Assembly (NCBI GenBank): GCA_004356305.1 | Contig: SMXJ01000004.1 | Span: forward strand, 1 to 24,770 | DNA from: Bacteroidota bacterium | GTDB lineage: Bacteria > Bacteroidota > Bacteroidia > Flavobacteriales > Flavobacteriaceae | Reading direction: 5' to 3' | DNA: 24,770 nt | Program-made: the position numbers and the translations under genes | Notes under the pieces: model-generated | The model's database searches: none | The model's input: the letters and a program-made list of their open reading frames with translations, nothing else | Told to the model about the DNA's origin: nothing | Shown: positions 1 through 8,339 of the stretch, piece by piece | Layout: every line of letters starts with the position of its first letter | Numbering within the stretch: the stretch's first letter is position 1

Positions 1-1874
1 CGGTCACAAGCCGTTCCAGAAATGACACGATAGACTATTTTAAGGTCAATATAGATTCGGCTAAATACGCTTTGAGAAAAGATGCCAAAAGAAGTATTGA
101 TTTCGTTACTAAAGCATTCGAGTCTGTTACCGTTAGGAAGACAAACCAATGGCAAAACGCGATTGCTTTCGAAACCTTGGGTGACATCAATTTGTATTGG
201 CAATTGCCGGATCTGGCTATCTCAAATTACAAGGAAAGTATAAGAGCTATTCCTGTTGCCGATACCCGGATAAAACTGGCGAAAGCCTTTATGCAAAACA
301 ATAATTACCAGGAAAGTATTTCCGAATACAAAAAGCTATTGAGAGAGGATCTTTCTTTCTATCAGCGCGTCGAAGTATATGAGGGTCTGGGAGATAATTA
401 TATGACCACCAATGACGCCGTAAAAAGTGTGTTCAATTTCCAAAAAGGACTTGATATCGCGAACCAACATAAGATCACTCCGAAGATCACCGATTTAAAT
501 TCGAAGATCGGCGAGGCCTATGCTCAAAGTGGTGCTATCGATGAAGCCGAAGAGTACTTCGGAAATTCACTGATACTCTCGAAAAATGAAAACAAAAGGA
601 GAGCTGTTGAAGAGAAAAATAAGGTGGCCGATTTTTATAATCAGAAGAGGGATTTTGCTAAAGAGATAGAACTGCGTCAAGAAGCACTCAATGAGATAGA
701 ATCTTTTGACGATGAAGATAAATTAAATGATGACGTCAATAGTGGTTTTCTGAGCCCGCAACGTCAAAACTATAAGATAGCCAATGCCTATGTGGCACAG
801 GATCAATATGAAAAAGCCATCCCTTATTTGGAGCGAAGTATTAGAGAAGCGGATGCGAGAGAAGACCTTGTGGTTCAAAAGGATGCTATGCGGAAACTTT
901 CTGAAATTTACAGAGATATTGGAGATTATGATAAAGCTTCCGAAGGATATCAGCGCTATGTTGAAGTAGTGGATGAATTGTATATTAAAAAAGAACAGGA
1001 ACTATCTCAGGCGAAACGATTTAACAAAGAAATTGCACTCAAACAAAATCGTATTTCGAGTCTTGAAAGCGAACGTGCTATCAATGAAAGCAGATATAAA
1101 TTGGCTTTTGAAAATCAAGAACTCATTCAAAAGAACAACCGGGTACAAAAGTGGATTATCGGCACGTTAATTGTCATTGCACTGCTCTTGTTGTTTACGG
1201 CTTATAATCAAAGGAAGAATGTGAATCGGCAAAAGTATGCCAACAATCAGTTGGCGTTGAAGTCACTGCGATCTCAAATGAATCCACATTTTATATTTAA
1301 TGCGCTCAATTCGGTCAATAGTTTTATCGCCAATAATGACGAGCGCGCCGCGAATAAATATTTGAGTGAGTTCTCACAATTGATGCGTTCGGTATTGGAA
1401 AACAGCGAAGAAGATTTTATTCCACTTTTCAAAGAAATTGAATTGCTTCAGCTTTATGTGAAGTTGGAACATTTCCGGTTTAAAGATAAATTTGATTATA
1501 CCATTACCGTCGATGAAAGGATCAATGTAGAAGATTTTGTGATTCCGCCCATGTTATTGCAACCTTATGTAGAGAATGCGGTATGGCACGGACTTCGTTA
1601 TAAAGAGGAGAAAGGAAAATTGGAGATCGATCTAAAACAAACAGACTCGGAGACCATTGCAATTACTATCACAGACGATGGTATTGGAAGGAAGAAATCC
1701 AAGGAACTTAAAACAGACCATCAAAAGAAACAAAAATCCAAAGGGATGGGGAATATCCGTAAACGTATTTCTATTCTCAATGAAATGTATCGGGATAAGG
1801 TGAATGTGACAGTAGAAGATGTATTCGAAAACGAAGAAGGAACACGCGTACGGTTAATACTAAAAAAAGACTAA
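1..1874 (+). CDS. TPR-containing sensor histidine kinase, LytS/His_kinase (PF06580) type, 5' end missing
   Basis: The reading frame is open to the left edge (first whole codon at base 3), so the gene starts outside the window; the TTG at 72 is only the first possible start inside it. The visible protein has tetratricopeptide-like helical repeats over roughly its first 310 residues, then a charged coiled coil and one membrane helix (WIIGTLIVIALLLLF), then a kinase core. The phospho-acceptor motif SQMNPHFIFNALNS places His at bases 1287-1289. The ATP-binding N box (LLQPYVENAVWHG) and G box (DDGIGR) follow, then GMGNIRKRI near the C-terminus. This is the histidine kinase family that pairs with LytTR regulators. 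Its stop codon is directly followed by the ATG of that regulator. The TPR region probably lies in the periplasm and senses a protein or peptide signal, but the ligand cannot be read from the sequence. Family assignment is firm; the signal is unknown. Confidence 0.93.
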   Translation, partial: VTSRSRNDTIDYFKVNIDSAKYALRKDAKRSIDFVTKAFESVTVRKTNQWQNAIAFETLGDINLYWQLPDLAISNYKESIRAIPVADTRIKLAKAFMQNNNYQESISEYKKLLREDLSFYQRVEVYEGLGDNYMTTNDAVKSVFNFQKGLDIANQHKITPKITDLNSKIGEAYAQSGAIDEAEEYFGNSLILSKNENKRRAVEEKNKVADFYNQKRDFAKEIELRQEALNEIESFDDEDKLNDDVNSGFLSPQRQNYKIANAYVAQDQYEKAIPYLERSIREADAREDLVVQKDAMRKLSEIYRDIGDYDKASEGYQRYVEVVDELYIKKEQELSQAKRFNKEIALKQNRISSLESERAINESRYKLAFENQELIQKNNRVQKWIIGTLIVIALLLLFTAYNQRKNVNRQKYANNQLALKSLRSQMNPHFIFNALNSVNSFIANNDERAANKYLSEFSQLMRSVLENSEEDFIPLFKEIELLQLYVKLEHFRFKDKFDYTITVDERINVEDFVIPPMLLQPYVENAVWHGLRYKEEKGKLEIDLKQTDSETIAITITDDGIGRKKSKELKTDHQKKQKSKGMGNIRKRISILNEMYRDKVNVTVEDVFENEEGTRVRLILKKD

Positions 1875-2606
1875 ATGAATTTAAAGGCAATAGTAGTTGA
1901 AGACGAGGAAACCAGTAGGGATATCTTAATGAATTATATCGCTAAGTATTGCCCAAAAGTTGAAGTATTGGGTGAGGCTGCCAATGTGGATGATGCCTTG
2001 GTACTCATTCGAAATCATGAATTGGATCTGGTGTTTCTCGATGTGGAAATGCCCTACGGAAATGCTTTCGATCTCCTGGATAAAGTAGGTGACCGTACCT
2101 TTGAAACTGTCTTTGTCACCGCCTATGATCATTACGCCATCGATGCGTTGAACGCCCATGCATCTTTTTATTTGCTGAAGCCTATTTCTATCGATAAGCT
2201 TATTGAAGCCGTCGATTATGTGCATGAGATCAAAGAAAAAGAAAACAGCTTACAAAATACGGTCTTAAAGCCCAAACAGACCACCGTAACCGGAAAGATC
2301 ACCATCCCTTTGCAAAACGGGTTTGAAGTCTTACAAATAGAGGATATATTGTATTGCCAGGCCGACGACAACTACACCCGAATATTCCTTCAGGATAAAA
2401 AGAAGTTAGTAAGCAAAACCCTGAAGTATTTTGAAACGCTTCTTGCCGAAAGTGGATTTGCCCGTGTACATAAATCCTATTTAGTGAATATCAATGCTAT
2501 TACAGAATACCGGAAAGGAAAAGGGGGAAGTGTTGTGTTACAGAACGGGAAGGAGATCATGGTAAGTCCCGCAAGGAAAAAAGAGTTGTTATCGTATTTT
2601 GATTAG
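1875..2606 (+). CDS. LytTR-family DNA-binding response regulator
   Basis: This is a 243-residue response regulator. The N-terminal receiver domain (about residues 3-120) has the acidic pair E9/D10, the phospho-acceptor Asp56 in VFLDVEMP, and the conserved Lys in FYLLKPIS. The C-terminal LytTR DNA-binding domain (about 140-240) carries the typical ILYCQADDNYTRIFL and FARVHKSYLVNINAI segments. The ATG directly follows the TAA of the sensor kinase with no gap, so the two are certainly co-transcribed and form a two-component pair. LytTR regulators bind direct repeats upstream of their targets; I see no obvious target site in this window, and the operon promoter lies outside it. The gene converges with murI, leaving 90 bp without a recognisable strong terminator. 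Confidence 0.95.
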   Translation: MNLKAIVVEDEETSRDILMNYIAKYCPKVEVLGEAANVDDALVLIRNHELDLVFLDVEMPYGNAFDLLDKVGDRTFETVFVTAYDHYAIDALNAHASFYLLKPISIDKLIEAVDYVHEIKEKENSLQNTVLKPKQTTVTGKITIPLQNGFEVLQIEDILYCQADDNYTRIFLQDKKKLVSKTLKYFETLLAESGFARVHKSYLVNINAITEYRKGKGGSVVLQNGKEIMVSPARKKELLSYFD

Positions 2607-2696
2607 GCATCATGGAGATTTAACTTCGGTCAAAGCATTTAATTTTACTTTCACTTTTCACCCAACACTTATAGTTACTGCCTATGGTAAAAAATC

Positions 2697-3488
2697 CTAG
2701 AACTCTCTTTCCTCTATTACAATTCGATCCGTATAATCACGCAACAATAATTGCAACGTATCTATTTCTGAATTGGTAAAAAACTGTAGCAACGGGACAC
2801 GATCATCGGTATTCAGCAAATTGTGTTTTTCCAGTAAGATTTTGGTTTGTTGTGCCACAGCCGCACCGGAATCGATAATTGTTATGTTGGGTGGAATTAA
2901 TTTTTCCAATTGAGGAATAAGATAGGGATAATGACTACACCCTAAAACTATATGATCTACTCTTGCATCGAGCATAGGCTGGATATATTTCTTTAGAAGC
3001 TGAATTATCTCCGGACCATCCAGGATTCCCGCTTCAATAAGTGGCACCAATCCTTTACCTATTACTTCCGTAATTGAAATGTTATCTGTGAAGGCCTGCG
3101 AAGTTAGATGAAATAAATGGCTACTCAGCGTTCCTTTTGTGGCGAGGATACCTATGCTATTGGAATGAGTTTGTAATGCGGCCGGTTTAATGGCGGGTTC
3201 AATACCAATAAACGGAACGTCATAGTTCTCGCGAAGGACCGAAATAGCATTGGTTGTCGCTGTGTTACAGGCCACTACTATCATTTTACATTCTTTCCGG
3301 AGTAAAAATTCGGTGTTCTTTCTACTCAGTGAAATGATCTCATCCCGAGACTTATTTCCATAGGGAGCGTGCTTGCTGTCTGCAAGATATATGGTGTTTT
3401 CGAAAGGCAGGAGCTGGTGTATTTCTTTCCAAATGGAAGTACCTCCCACTCCGGAGTCGAAAATGCCTATGGGATCCAAAGTATTCAT
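2697..3488 (-). CDS. murI: Glutamate racemase MurI
   Basis: This 263-residue enzyme interconverts L- and D-glutamate in the cytoplasm, supplying D-Glu for peptidoglycan precursors. The N-terminal GIFDSGVGG motif includes the catalytic-site Asp11. The two catalytic cysteines are Cys74 in VVACNTATTN and Cys184 in LGCSHYPYL, and ADSKHAPYG is also typical. Length is normal and the start is an ATG. It is the last gene of the minus-strand envelope cluster but lies just downstream of a strong terminator that follows the second ompH gene. It is therefore probably expressed by partial read-through or from its own weak promoter overlapping the terminator. Both catalytic Cys are present, so the enzyme should be active. 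Confidence 0.97.
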   Translation of the reverse strand: MNTLDPIGIFDSGVGGTSIWKEIHQLLPFENTIYLADSKHAPYGNKSRDEIISLSRKNTEFLLRKECKMIVVACNTATTNAISVLRENYDVPFIGIEPAIKPAALQTHSNSIGILATKGTLSSHLFHLTSQAFTDNISITEVIGKGLVPLIEAGILDGPEIIQLLKKYIQPMLDARVDHIVLGCSHYPYLIPQLEKLIPPNITIIDSGAAVAQQTKILLEKHNLLNTDDRVPLLQFFTNSEIDTLQLLLRDYTDRIVIEEREF

Positions 3489-3505
3489 TTATAGTTTAAA
3501 GATAT

Positions 3506-3542
3506 AAAAAAAGACCTCGTAGGATTTGAAGCCCATGAGGTC
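3506..3542 (-). terminator. Rho-independent terminator after the second ompH gene
   Basis: On the minus strand the stem GACCTC...GAGGTC (3542-3537 with 3518-3513) is extended inward by further pairs across one mismatch. It is followed at once by a run of seven T residues (3512-3506). It lies 25 bp after the ompH stop and 18 bp before the murI start, so it should separate murI from most transcription of the bamA-ompH block. Confidence 0.85.
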
Positions 3543-3566
3543 AATCGGTATTTCTATGGAAAATAA

Positions 3567-4076
3567 TTAAATTCCCAATTCTATTTTTACTTCTGGAAGG
3601 AGATCGGTTCCATCTGCCAGGATAACTCCATTACCCGTTGCTGAATCCAATACATAATGAATTCCTTGGGCTCTTGCCACTTTTTGAATAGCTGTACGCG
3701 CTTTTTCCAAGATGGGTTGTAATAGATCTACTTCTTTTTTCTGAAGATCTTGAAGCGCCTGGTTTCTATAATCACCAATATTCTTTTGCATTTCTGTAAC
3801 TTCTTGAACACGCTTGAGGTTTTCTTCTTCTGTTTTGTTATCCGCCTCACTATCGTATTGTTTTACTTTGGCTTCCCACTCTTTCATCATTGACCTGATC
3901 TCTGCGTCATACGTTTTCTGCAGTTTTTCCAATTGACTTTGAGCTGCTTTCATTTCCGGCATCGCCTCAACAAGGACTTTAGTGTCGATATGGGCAACTT
4001 TCGACTGAGCATTTACAAAACTCGTAGCTCCCATAAAGAGCGCCGCAGCTACTAAAAGTAATTTAAAATTTTTCAT
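3567..4076 (-). CDS. OmpH/Skp-family periplasmic chaperone (second of a tandem pair)
   Basis: This is a 169-residue secreted protein of the OmpH/Skp family (PF03938), the periplasmic chaperones that carry unfolded outer-membrane proteins to BamA. A signal peptide spans about residues 1-23, with cleavage near VNA/QSKVAHID. The mature protein opens with the family's typical short beta strand (KVAHIDTKVLVEAMPE). A long Lys/Glu-rich helical hairpin of about 90 residues then forms the tentacle, and a closing strand region carries HYVLDSATGNGVILADG. Length is close to E. coli Skp. It lies 45 bp downstream of a second ompH-like gene, both downstream of bamA, which matches the common skp-next-to-bamA arrangement. 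A strong terminator follows. I cannot say from sequence how its role differs from that of its neighbour. Confidence 0.93.
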   Translation of the reverse strand: MKNFKLLLVAAALFMGATSFVNAQSKVAHIDTKVLVEAMPEMKAAQSQLEKLQKTYDAEIRSMMKEWEAKVKQYDSEADNKTEEENLKRVQEVTEMQKNIGDYRNQALQDLQKKEVDLLQPILEKARTAIQKVARAQGIHYVLDSATGNGVILADGTDLLPEVKIELGI

Positions 4077-4121
4077 TGTAATTGTATTTAATTTAAGTGT
4101 ATAGATTATTGGGTTTATATA

Positions 4122-4982
4122 CTATTTTAATCCTCCTCCATTACCATCACCTCCATTACCTTCGCCATCACCTTCTACCGGTGGGTCTTCACCATTTCTG
4201 ATCTTCGAAAGCGAATCTTTTCTTCTTTGTCTTTCTTCTATGAGTAATCTTCTTTTTTCTTCGAATTCTATTTTATTGGCAGCCCGAATTGAGTCTCTCA
4301 CTCGTTTACGTTCTTCGAGTAATCTCTCTCTTTCGTTCTTTCGTTCTTCAGCGGAAATTTCTCTTTCGGTGACTTCATTCTCTTCTTCCAAAGAAAGCTC
4401 TTCTCGTTTTTCAATTTCTTTTTTGTCTTTTCTGCTCTTAGCTTCTTCTCTTCTTGCAGCTCTGTTGATAGATCGTAAAACCTGCTCACTAATATCATTT
4501 CTTTTAGAGGCGAAAAGCATCACTACATCAGCAGATTTGTCGAATATGAAATCGTATTTTTTAGCTTCTGCAATTTCCTGAACAATATTGAAGACCTGAT
4601 CTTGTATAGGCTGTACCAATTGTCTTCTCTGAATATCCAGATCTCCATTGGGACCAAATCTATCTTGTTGGTACTTGAGCATTTCATCTTCAAGAATTTT
4701 TATTTCCTCTTCACGTTCTTCTATCAATTCTTTGGTCAATAATACACCTTCATTACTCAAATTGAGTTTCATTTGCTCAATTTCATCATTCATTTTATCC
4801 AGATCTTTTTTCCATCTTTGTACTTTCCCTGCCAATTGAGTCGAAGCTTCTTGATACTCGGGTACACTTTCCAGGATGTATTCCATATCTAAATAGCCCA
4901 TTCGAGCTCCTCTTTGCGCTTGAACACTTAGTGTGAGGAACACTAATGCGAAAGAGAGAAAAATGAATTTAATTGTTTTCAT
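4122..4982 (-). CDS. OmpH/Skp-family periplasmic protein with a long charged C-terminal extension
   Basis: This is a 286-residue OmpH/Skp-like protein. The signal peptide ends near VQA/QRGARMGYLDM. The OmpH domain covers about residues 25-170, starting with MGYLDMEYILESVPEY and ending with KYDFIFDKSADVVML. Unlike its downstream neighbour it has about 110 extra residues: a very Glu/Arg/Lys-rich predicted coiled coil (about 175-265), then a short Gly/Asp/Glu-rich tail (GDGEGNGGDGNGG). It lies 37 bp after bamA, so it is probably co-transcribed with it. The N-terminal part should act like Skp in holding outer-membrane proteins. The extension could add oligomerisation or contact with the envelope; this is inference. 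The antisense open frames across this region follow from its biased codon content. Confidence 0.92.
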   Translation of the reverse strand: MKTIKFIFLSFALVFLTLSVQAQRGARMGYLDMEYILESVPEYQEASTQLAGKVQRWKKDLDKMNDEIEQMKLNLSNEGVLLTKELIEEREEEIKILEDEMLKYQQDRFGPNGDLDIQRRQLVQPIQDQVFNIVQEIAEAKKYDFIFDKSADVVMLFASKRNDISEQVLRSINRAARREEAKSRKDKKEIEKREELSLEEENEVTEREISAEERKNERERLLEERKRVRDSIRAANKIEFEEKRRLLIEERQRRKDSLSKIRNGEDPPVEGDGEGNGGDGNGGGLK

Positions 4983-5019
4983 AATTGTTGGTTATTGCTT
5001 TGAAAATATCGTGCCAAAA

Positions 5020-7614
5020 TTAAAATTGTTGTCCGATGATAAAATGAGTTTCCCATCCATTTGGTTCTATACCATTTAAAACAGGATCGAATCCATATCC
5101 AAAATCAATACCCAAAAGTCCAAATGCGGGCATAAATATACGAATTCCTACTCCGGCAGACCTACTTAGAATAAAAGGATTATACTCTTTAAACCCATCA
5201 TAAGCTCCTCCTCCTTCCATAAAAGCAAGTACGTAAATAGATGCTAATTGCTTGAGGGTAACGGGATACCTTAACTCTAACGTAAATTTATTATAAATGG
5301 TATTTCCATCGACAGATGATAATGATTGATTTGGATATCCCCTCAATTGTATCACCTCTCTTCCGTCCAAACTGAACGAGCCTAAACCGTCTCCTCCCAG
5401 AAAGAATCGTTCAAATGGAGGGACGCCTCTATCTTGGTTATAGGCAGCTAAAAACCCGAATTCAGCTTTAGAACTAAGAACCAAATCCCCTTTGATCGTT
5501 GTGTACCAGGTTCCACCAAATTTGATCTTATAGTATTCCAACCATTTGAAACGCTCCTGGTCGATCTCCGAAATTCGTTCATTCGCGTCTACGTCTGTTG
5601 GATTGGTTTGCAAGAAATCGACCAGCTCCTCCCGCTCTGTGGCCAAAGCACTAAAATCGGTACTGCCAAAGGCCGAATAAGGCGGCGTTAATTTAACCGA
5701 CACACTGAATTGAGAACCGAACCTCGGGTAAATGGGGTTGGCAGAGGTACTGTTACGGCTCAAACCGATTGTGTAGGCCAGGTTGTTTGAGTATCCATCC
5801 CCAAAGGTAAATAGACCCGTGTTGTAATTTTTTAAATTGTAATGCTGAAAACTAACGGCCTGAGACAATTGAAAATAATCATCAGGCCACTTGAGTCTTT
5901 TAGCTAAACCGACAGATCCCCCTGTGATCAAAAATTTGCTATCTTCATCTCGTTCTCTGGTATTGAAATTATATAAATATTGAATAGTATGGGAGAAGGA
6001 AGTACTTAACTGAATAGGTTTTTTACCTCCCAACCAAGGCTCTGTAAGCGATACGCTATAAGTTTGGTAGAAACTACTGGCTTGTGCTCTCAGCGACAAT
6101 TTTTGTCCATCCCCCATCGGAAGTGGTTTATATGCCTCTGCATTAAAAATATTGCGCAGCGAAAAATTATTGAACGATAGACCGAGCGTTCCTACAAATC
6201 CACCTCCCCCGTAACCACCTTGTAATTCAATTTGGCTGGATCCTTTTTCTTTTACGGAATACTCAAGGTCTACCAAACCATTGTTTTGATCCACATTCTT
6301 AAAGTTGGGCGTTAATTGTTCCGCATCGAAGAATCCCAACTGTCCCAATTCACGAATGGTACGCACAACGTTTCGTTTGCTATATTTTTGACCTGGACGA
6401 GTACGAAGTTCCCGATAAATAACATGGTCATTTGTCTTCTCATTTCCAACTACAGTTACGTGGTCAAAATAAAATTCGTTCCGTTCCATAATTCGGATCT
6501 CAAAATCGATAGTGTCCTTACGAATAGCTACTTCAACAGGGTTGATATCAACAGCCAGATAACCGTTGTTTTGGTAAAGGTTGGTAAGATCCCGGGCATC
6601 TGGGTCACTATTGTCCTCAATTCGTTCTTTGAGCAAGGTTCCATTATAGACTTCACCTTTTTGGATACCCACGTACTGACGCAAGAAATTGTCTGTGTAG
6701 ACACTGTTACCAATAAACCGAATGTCTCCAAAATAGTATTTTTGACCTTCTTCTATATCGAGTATTAAGGAGATATTCTTTTCACTGTTTACAATTAATG
6801 TATCACTAATTACCCTGGCGTCACGATAACCATGTTCTTTGTATTTCTCGATCAGAGTTCCCTTGTCTTCTTCAAAATTGGTTTCAGTATACTTTGAACG
6901 CTTATAGAAACGAACCGGATTTTTCTTCTTCACATTTTTCATAAATCGTCTCAACTTTTTATCCGAAAGTTCCTGATTCCCGTTAAAATCGATCGATTTA
7001 ACCTTTACCCGTTTACCTTTATCGATCAGTATTTTAATGTTTTTGCCTAATTCATTACCGATCGAATCGGTATAAGGTACCAAGGTTAAGACAACATTTG
7101 TATTGTAAAACCCTTGCTCCTTATACTTACTGGTTATGTAGTTTTTGGTAGTGGTAATTAGGTTTTTTGTGATTTTGGTTCCTTTTGTTAACTCATTATC
7201 TTTAATAATCTCCTTCACCTTACCTTTGCGAAGCCCTTCGATGATAACCTCGTTCAATTTGGGTAGCTCTACGATGTACAATTCGAGATCCACTTTATCA
7301 CCCTCCATATTGGTTACATAAAAAGCGATATCACTAAACAGATGTTGCTCCCAAAGTTTTTTGGTCACGGCGCTCAATTTTTCACCGGGGATATAAATAC
7401 GATCTCCAATTTTTAAACCGGTGAAAGCTATCACCGTTTTTTCGTTGAAACCTTGCTCTCCGGTAACCGTAATACTATTGATGGTATATTTTATGCCTGA
7501 ATCTAATTCCTTTTGTTGTGCAGAAAGACTGTAAACCGAAAGTATTGTAAAGAGGAATACACAATAAAGGGTGCGGTAAAAATATGCTGAGGTTTTATGG
7601 GTTAAGTTGTTCAC
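5020..7614 (-). CDS. bamA: Outer membrane protein assembly factor BamA
   Basis: BamA (Omp85 family) is the central outer-membrane beta-barrel that inserts other barrel proteins. After a signal peptide ending near LSAQQ, five POTRA-type segments run to about residue 450, recognisable by repeats such as INSITVTG, VKSIDFNGN, FGDIRFIGN and FDHVTVVGN. The 16-strand barrel follows, with the L6 motif LRGYPNQS (equivalent to VRGF) and a C-terminal aromatic residue (IGQQF) expected for a barrel recognised by the assembly machinery. About 864 residues is normal for the phylum. There is no ATG: either GTG at 7614, preceded by GGAAAG, or TTG at 7626 is used. I prefer GTG 7614. Both overlap the end of uppS (by 20 or 32 bp), implying translational coupling. 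Two ompH genes follow. Confidence 0.96.
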   Translation of the reverse strand: MNNLTHKTSAYFYRTLYCVFLFTILSVYSLSAQQKELDSGIKYTINSITVTGEQGFNEKTVIAFTGLKIGDRIYIPGEKLSAVTKKLWEQHLFSDIAFYVTNMEGDKVDLELYIVELPKLNEVIIEGLRKGKVKEIIKDNELTKGTKITKNLITTTKNYITSKYKEQGFYNTNVVLTLVPYTDSIGNELGKNIKILIDKGKRVKVKSIDFNGNQELSDKKLRRFMKNVKKKNPVRFYKRSKYTETNFEEDKGTLIEKYKEHGYRDARVISDTLIVNSEKNISLILDIEEGQKYYFGDIRFIGNSVYTDNFLRQYVGIQKGEVYNGTLLKERIEDNSDPDARDLTNLYQNNGYLAVDINPVEVAIRKDTIDFEIRIMERNEFYFDHVTVVGNEKTNDHVIYRELRTRPGQKYSKRNVVRTIRELGQLGFFDAEQLTPNFKNVDQNNGLVDLEYSVKEKGSSQIELQGGYGGGGFVGTLGLSFNNFSLRNIFNAEAYKPLPMGDGQKLSLRAQASSFYQTYSVSLTEPWLGGKKPIQLSTSFSHTIQYLYNFNTRERDEDSKFLITGGSVGLAKRLKWPDDYFQLSQAVSFQHYNLKNYNTGLFTFGDGYSNNLAYTIGLSRNSTSANPIYPRFGSQFSVSVKLTPPYSAFGSTDFSALATEREELVDFLQTNPTDVDANERISEIDQERFKWLEYYKIKFGGTWYTTIKGDLVLSSKAEFGFLAAYNQDRGVPPFERFFLGGDGLGSFSLDGREVIQLRGYPNQSLSSVDGNTIYNKFTLELRYPVTLKQLASIYVLAFMEGGGAYDGFKEYNPFILSRSAGVGIRIFMPAFGLLGIDFGYGFDPVLNGIEPNGWETHFIIGQQF

Positions 7615-8338
7615 TCGTCTTTCCAAATCTTCGTTCTCTGTTTTGATAATTTAAAATAGCTTCAAAAAGATGGTCTTTTCGATAGTCCGGCCAAAGTGTG
7701 TCGGTAAAATACAATTCAGCATAAGCAATTTGCCACAGCAGAAAATTACTAATTCGATGTTCACCACTGGTACGAATTAACAAATCAACATCTGGTAAAT
7801 CACGCGTGTAAAGATGATTATTTATAACTGATTCATCAATATTTGACGGCGAAATTAGGTTATTTTTAACTTTAAGGCTAATCTCTTTAATGGTTTTTAT
7901 GATTTCCTCTCTGGCACCGTAGCTTAGAGCAAGTGTAAGGGTCATTTTTGAATTGGTTTTTGTCCTTTCTATGACGTCCAGCAATTCACGGTGAGCCTTA
8001 TTAGGTAAGGCATCCAGGTTGCCTATGGCGTTTAACTTGATATTATTTTCTTCAAGAGTTTTTATTTCTTTTTTCAATGAAGAGACCAGGAGTTTCATCA
8101 AAGTATCGACCTCAAATTTGGGCCGATTCCAGTTTTCTGTAGAAAAAGCATAAAGTGTTAAGTAGGGAATGGATAATTCTGCGCAGGTTTCAACAATTTC
8201 TCGCACCGCTTGTGAACCTTTTTCATGACCTAAAGACCGAAATAGGCCTTTTTTTTTAGCCCAACGACCATTACCGTCCATGATGACAGCCAGATGTCGG
8301 GGGAGTCTGCTTTTGTCTATTTGGTCCTGAAGTGTCAT
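7595..8338 (-). CDS. uppS: Undecaprenyl diphosphate synthase (isoprenyl transferase) UppS
   Basis: This cis-prenyltransferase (247 residues) extends farnesyl diphosphate with isopentenyl diphosphate to make the C55 lipid carrier for peptidoglycan and surface polysaccharides. The signature HLAVIMDGNGRWAKK holds the catalytic Asp21. TLYAFSTENW and the C-terminal LIRTSGEHRISNFLLWQ with YAELYFTDTLWPD are typical family blocks. The frame is open further upstream, but the start is ATG 8338: it gives normal length, and everything before it is shadow of the upstream DUF6089 gene. That gene's TAA ends one base before this ATG, so the two are translationally coupled. The 3' end overlaps the bamA start. 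Order uppS-bamA-ompH groups lipid-carrier synthesis with outer-membrane assembly. Confidence 0.97.
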   Translation of the reverse strand: MTLQDQIDKSRLPRHLAVIMDGNGRWAKKKGLFRSLGHEKGSQAVREIVETCAELSIPYLTLYAFSTENWNRPKFEVDTLMKLLVSSLKKEIKTLEENNIKLNAIGNLDALPNKAHRELLDVIERTKTNSKMTLTLALSYGAREEIIKTIKEISLKVKNNLISPSNIDESVINNHLYTRDLPDVDLLIRTSGEHRISNFLLWQIAYAELYFTDTLWPDYRKDHLFEAILNYQNRERRFGKTSEQLNP

Positions 8339-8339
8339 T

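Noticed and set aside
2603..2684. TAGGCA...TGCCTA inverted pair after the LytTR gene as a terminator
   Set aside because: The arms are six bases and about 70 bp apart, with no T-run suited to either gene.
4240..4839. Plus-strand open frames rich in Ser and Leu antisense to the ompH gene
   Set aside because: They mirror the Glu/Lys/Arg-rich codons of the OmpH coiled coil and have no family resemblance or start context.
6316..6768. Plus-strand open frame of 150 codons inside bamA
   Set aside because: It is antisense to conserved POTRA-coding sequence and shows no domain.
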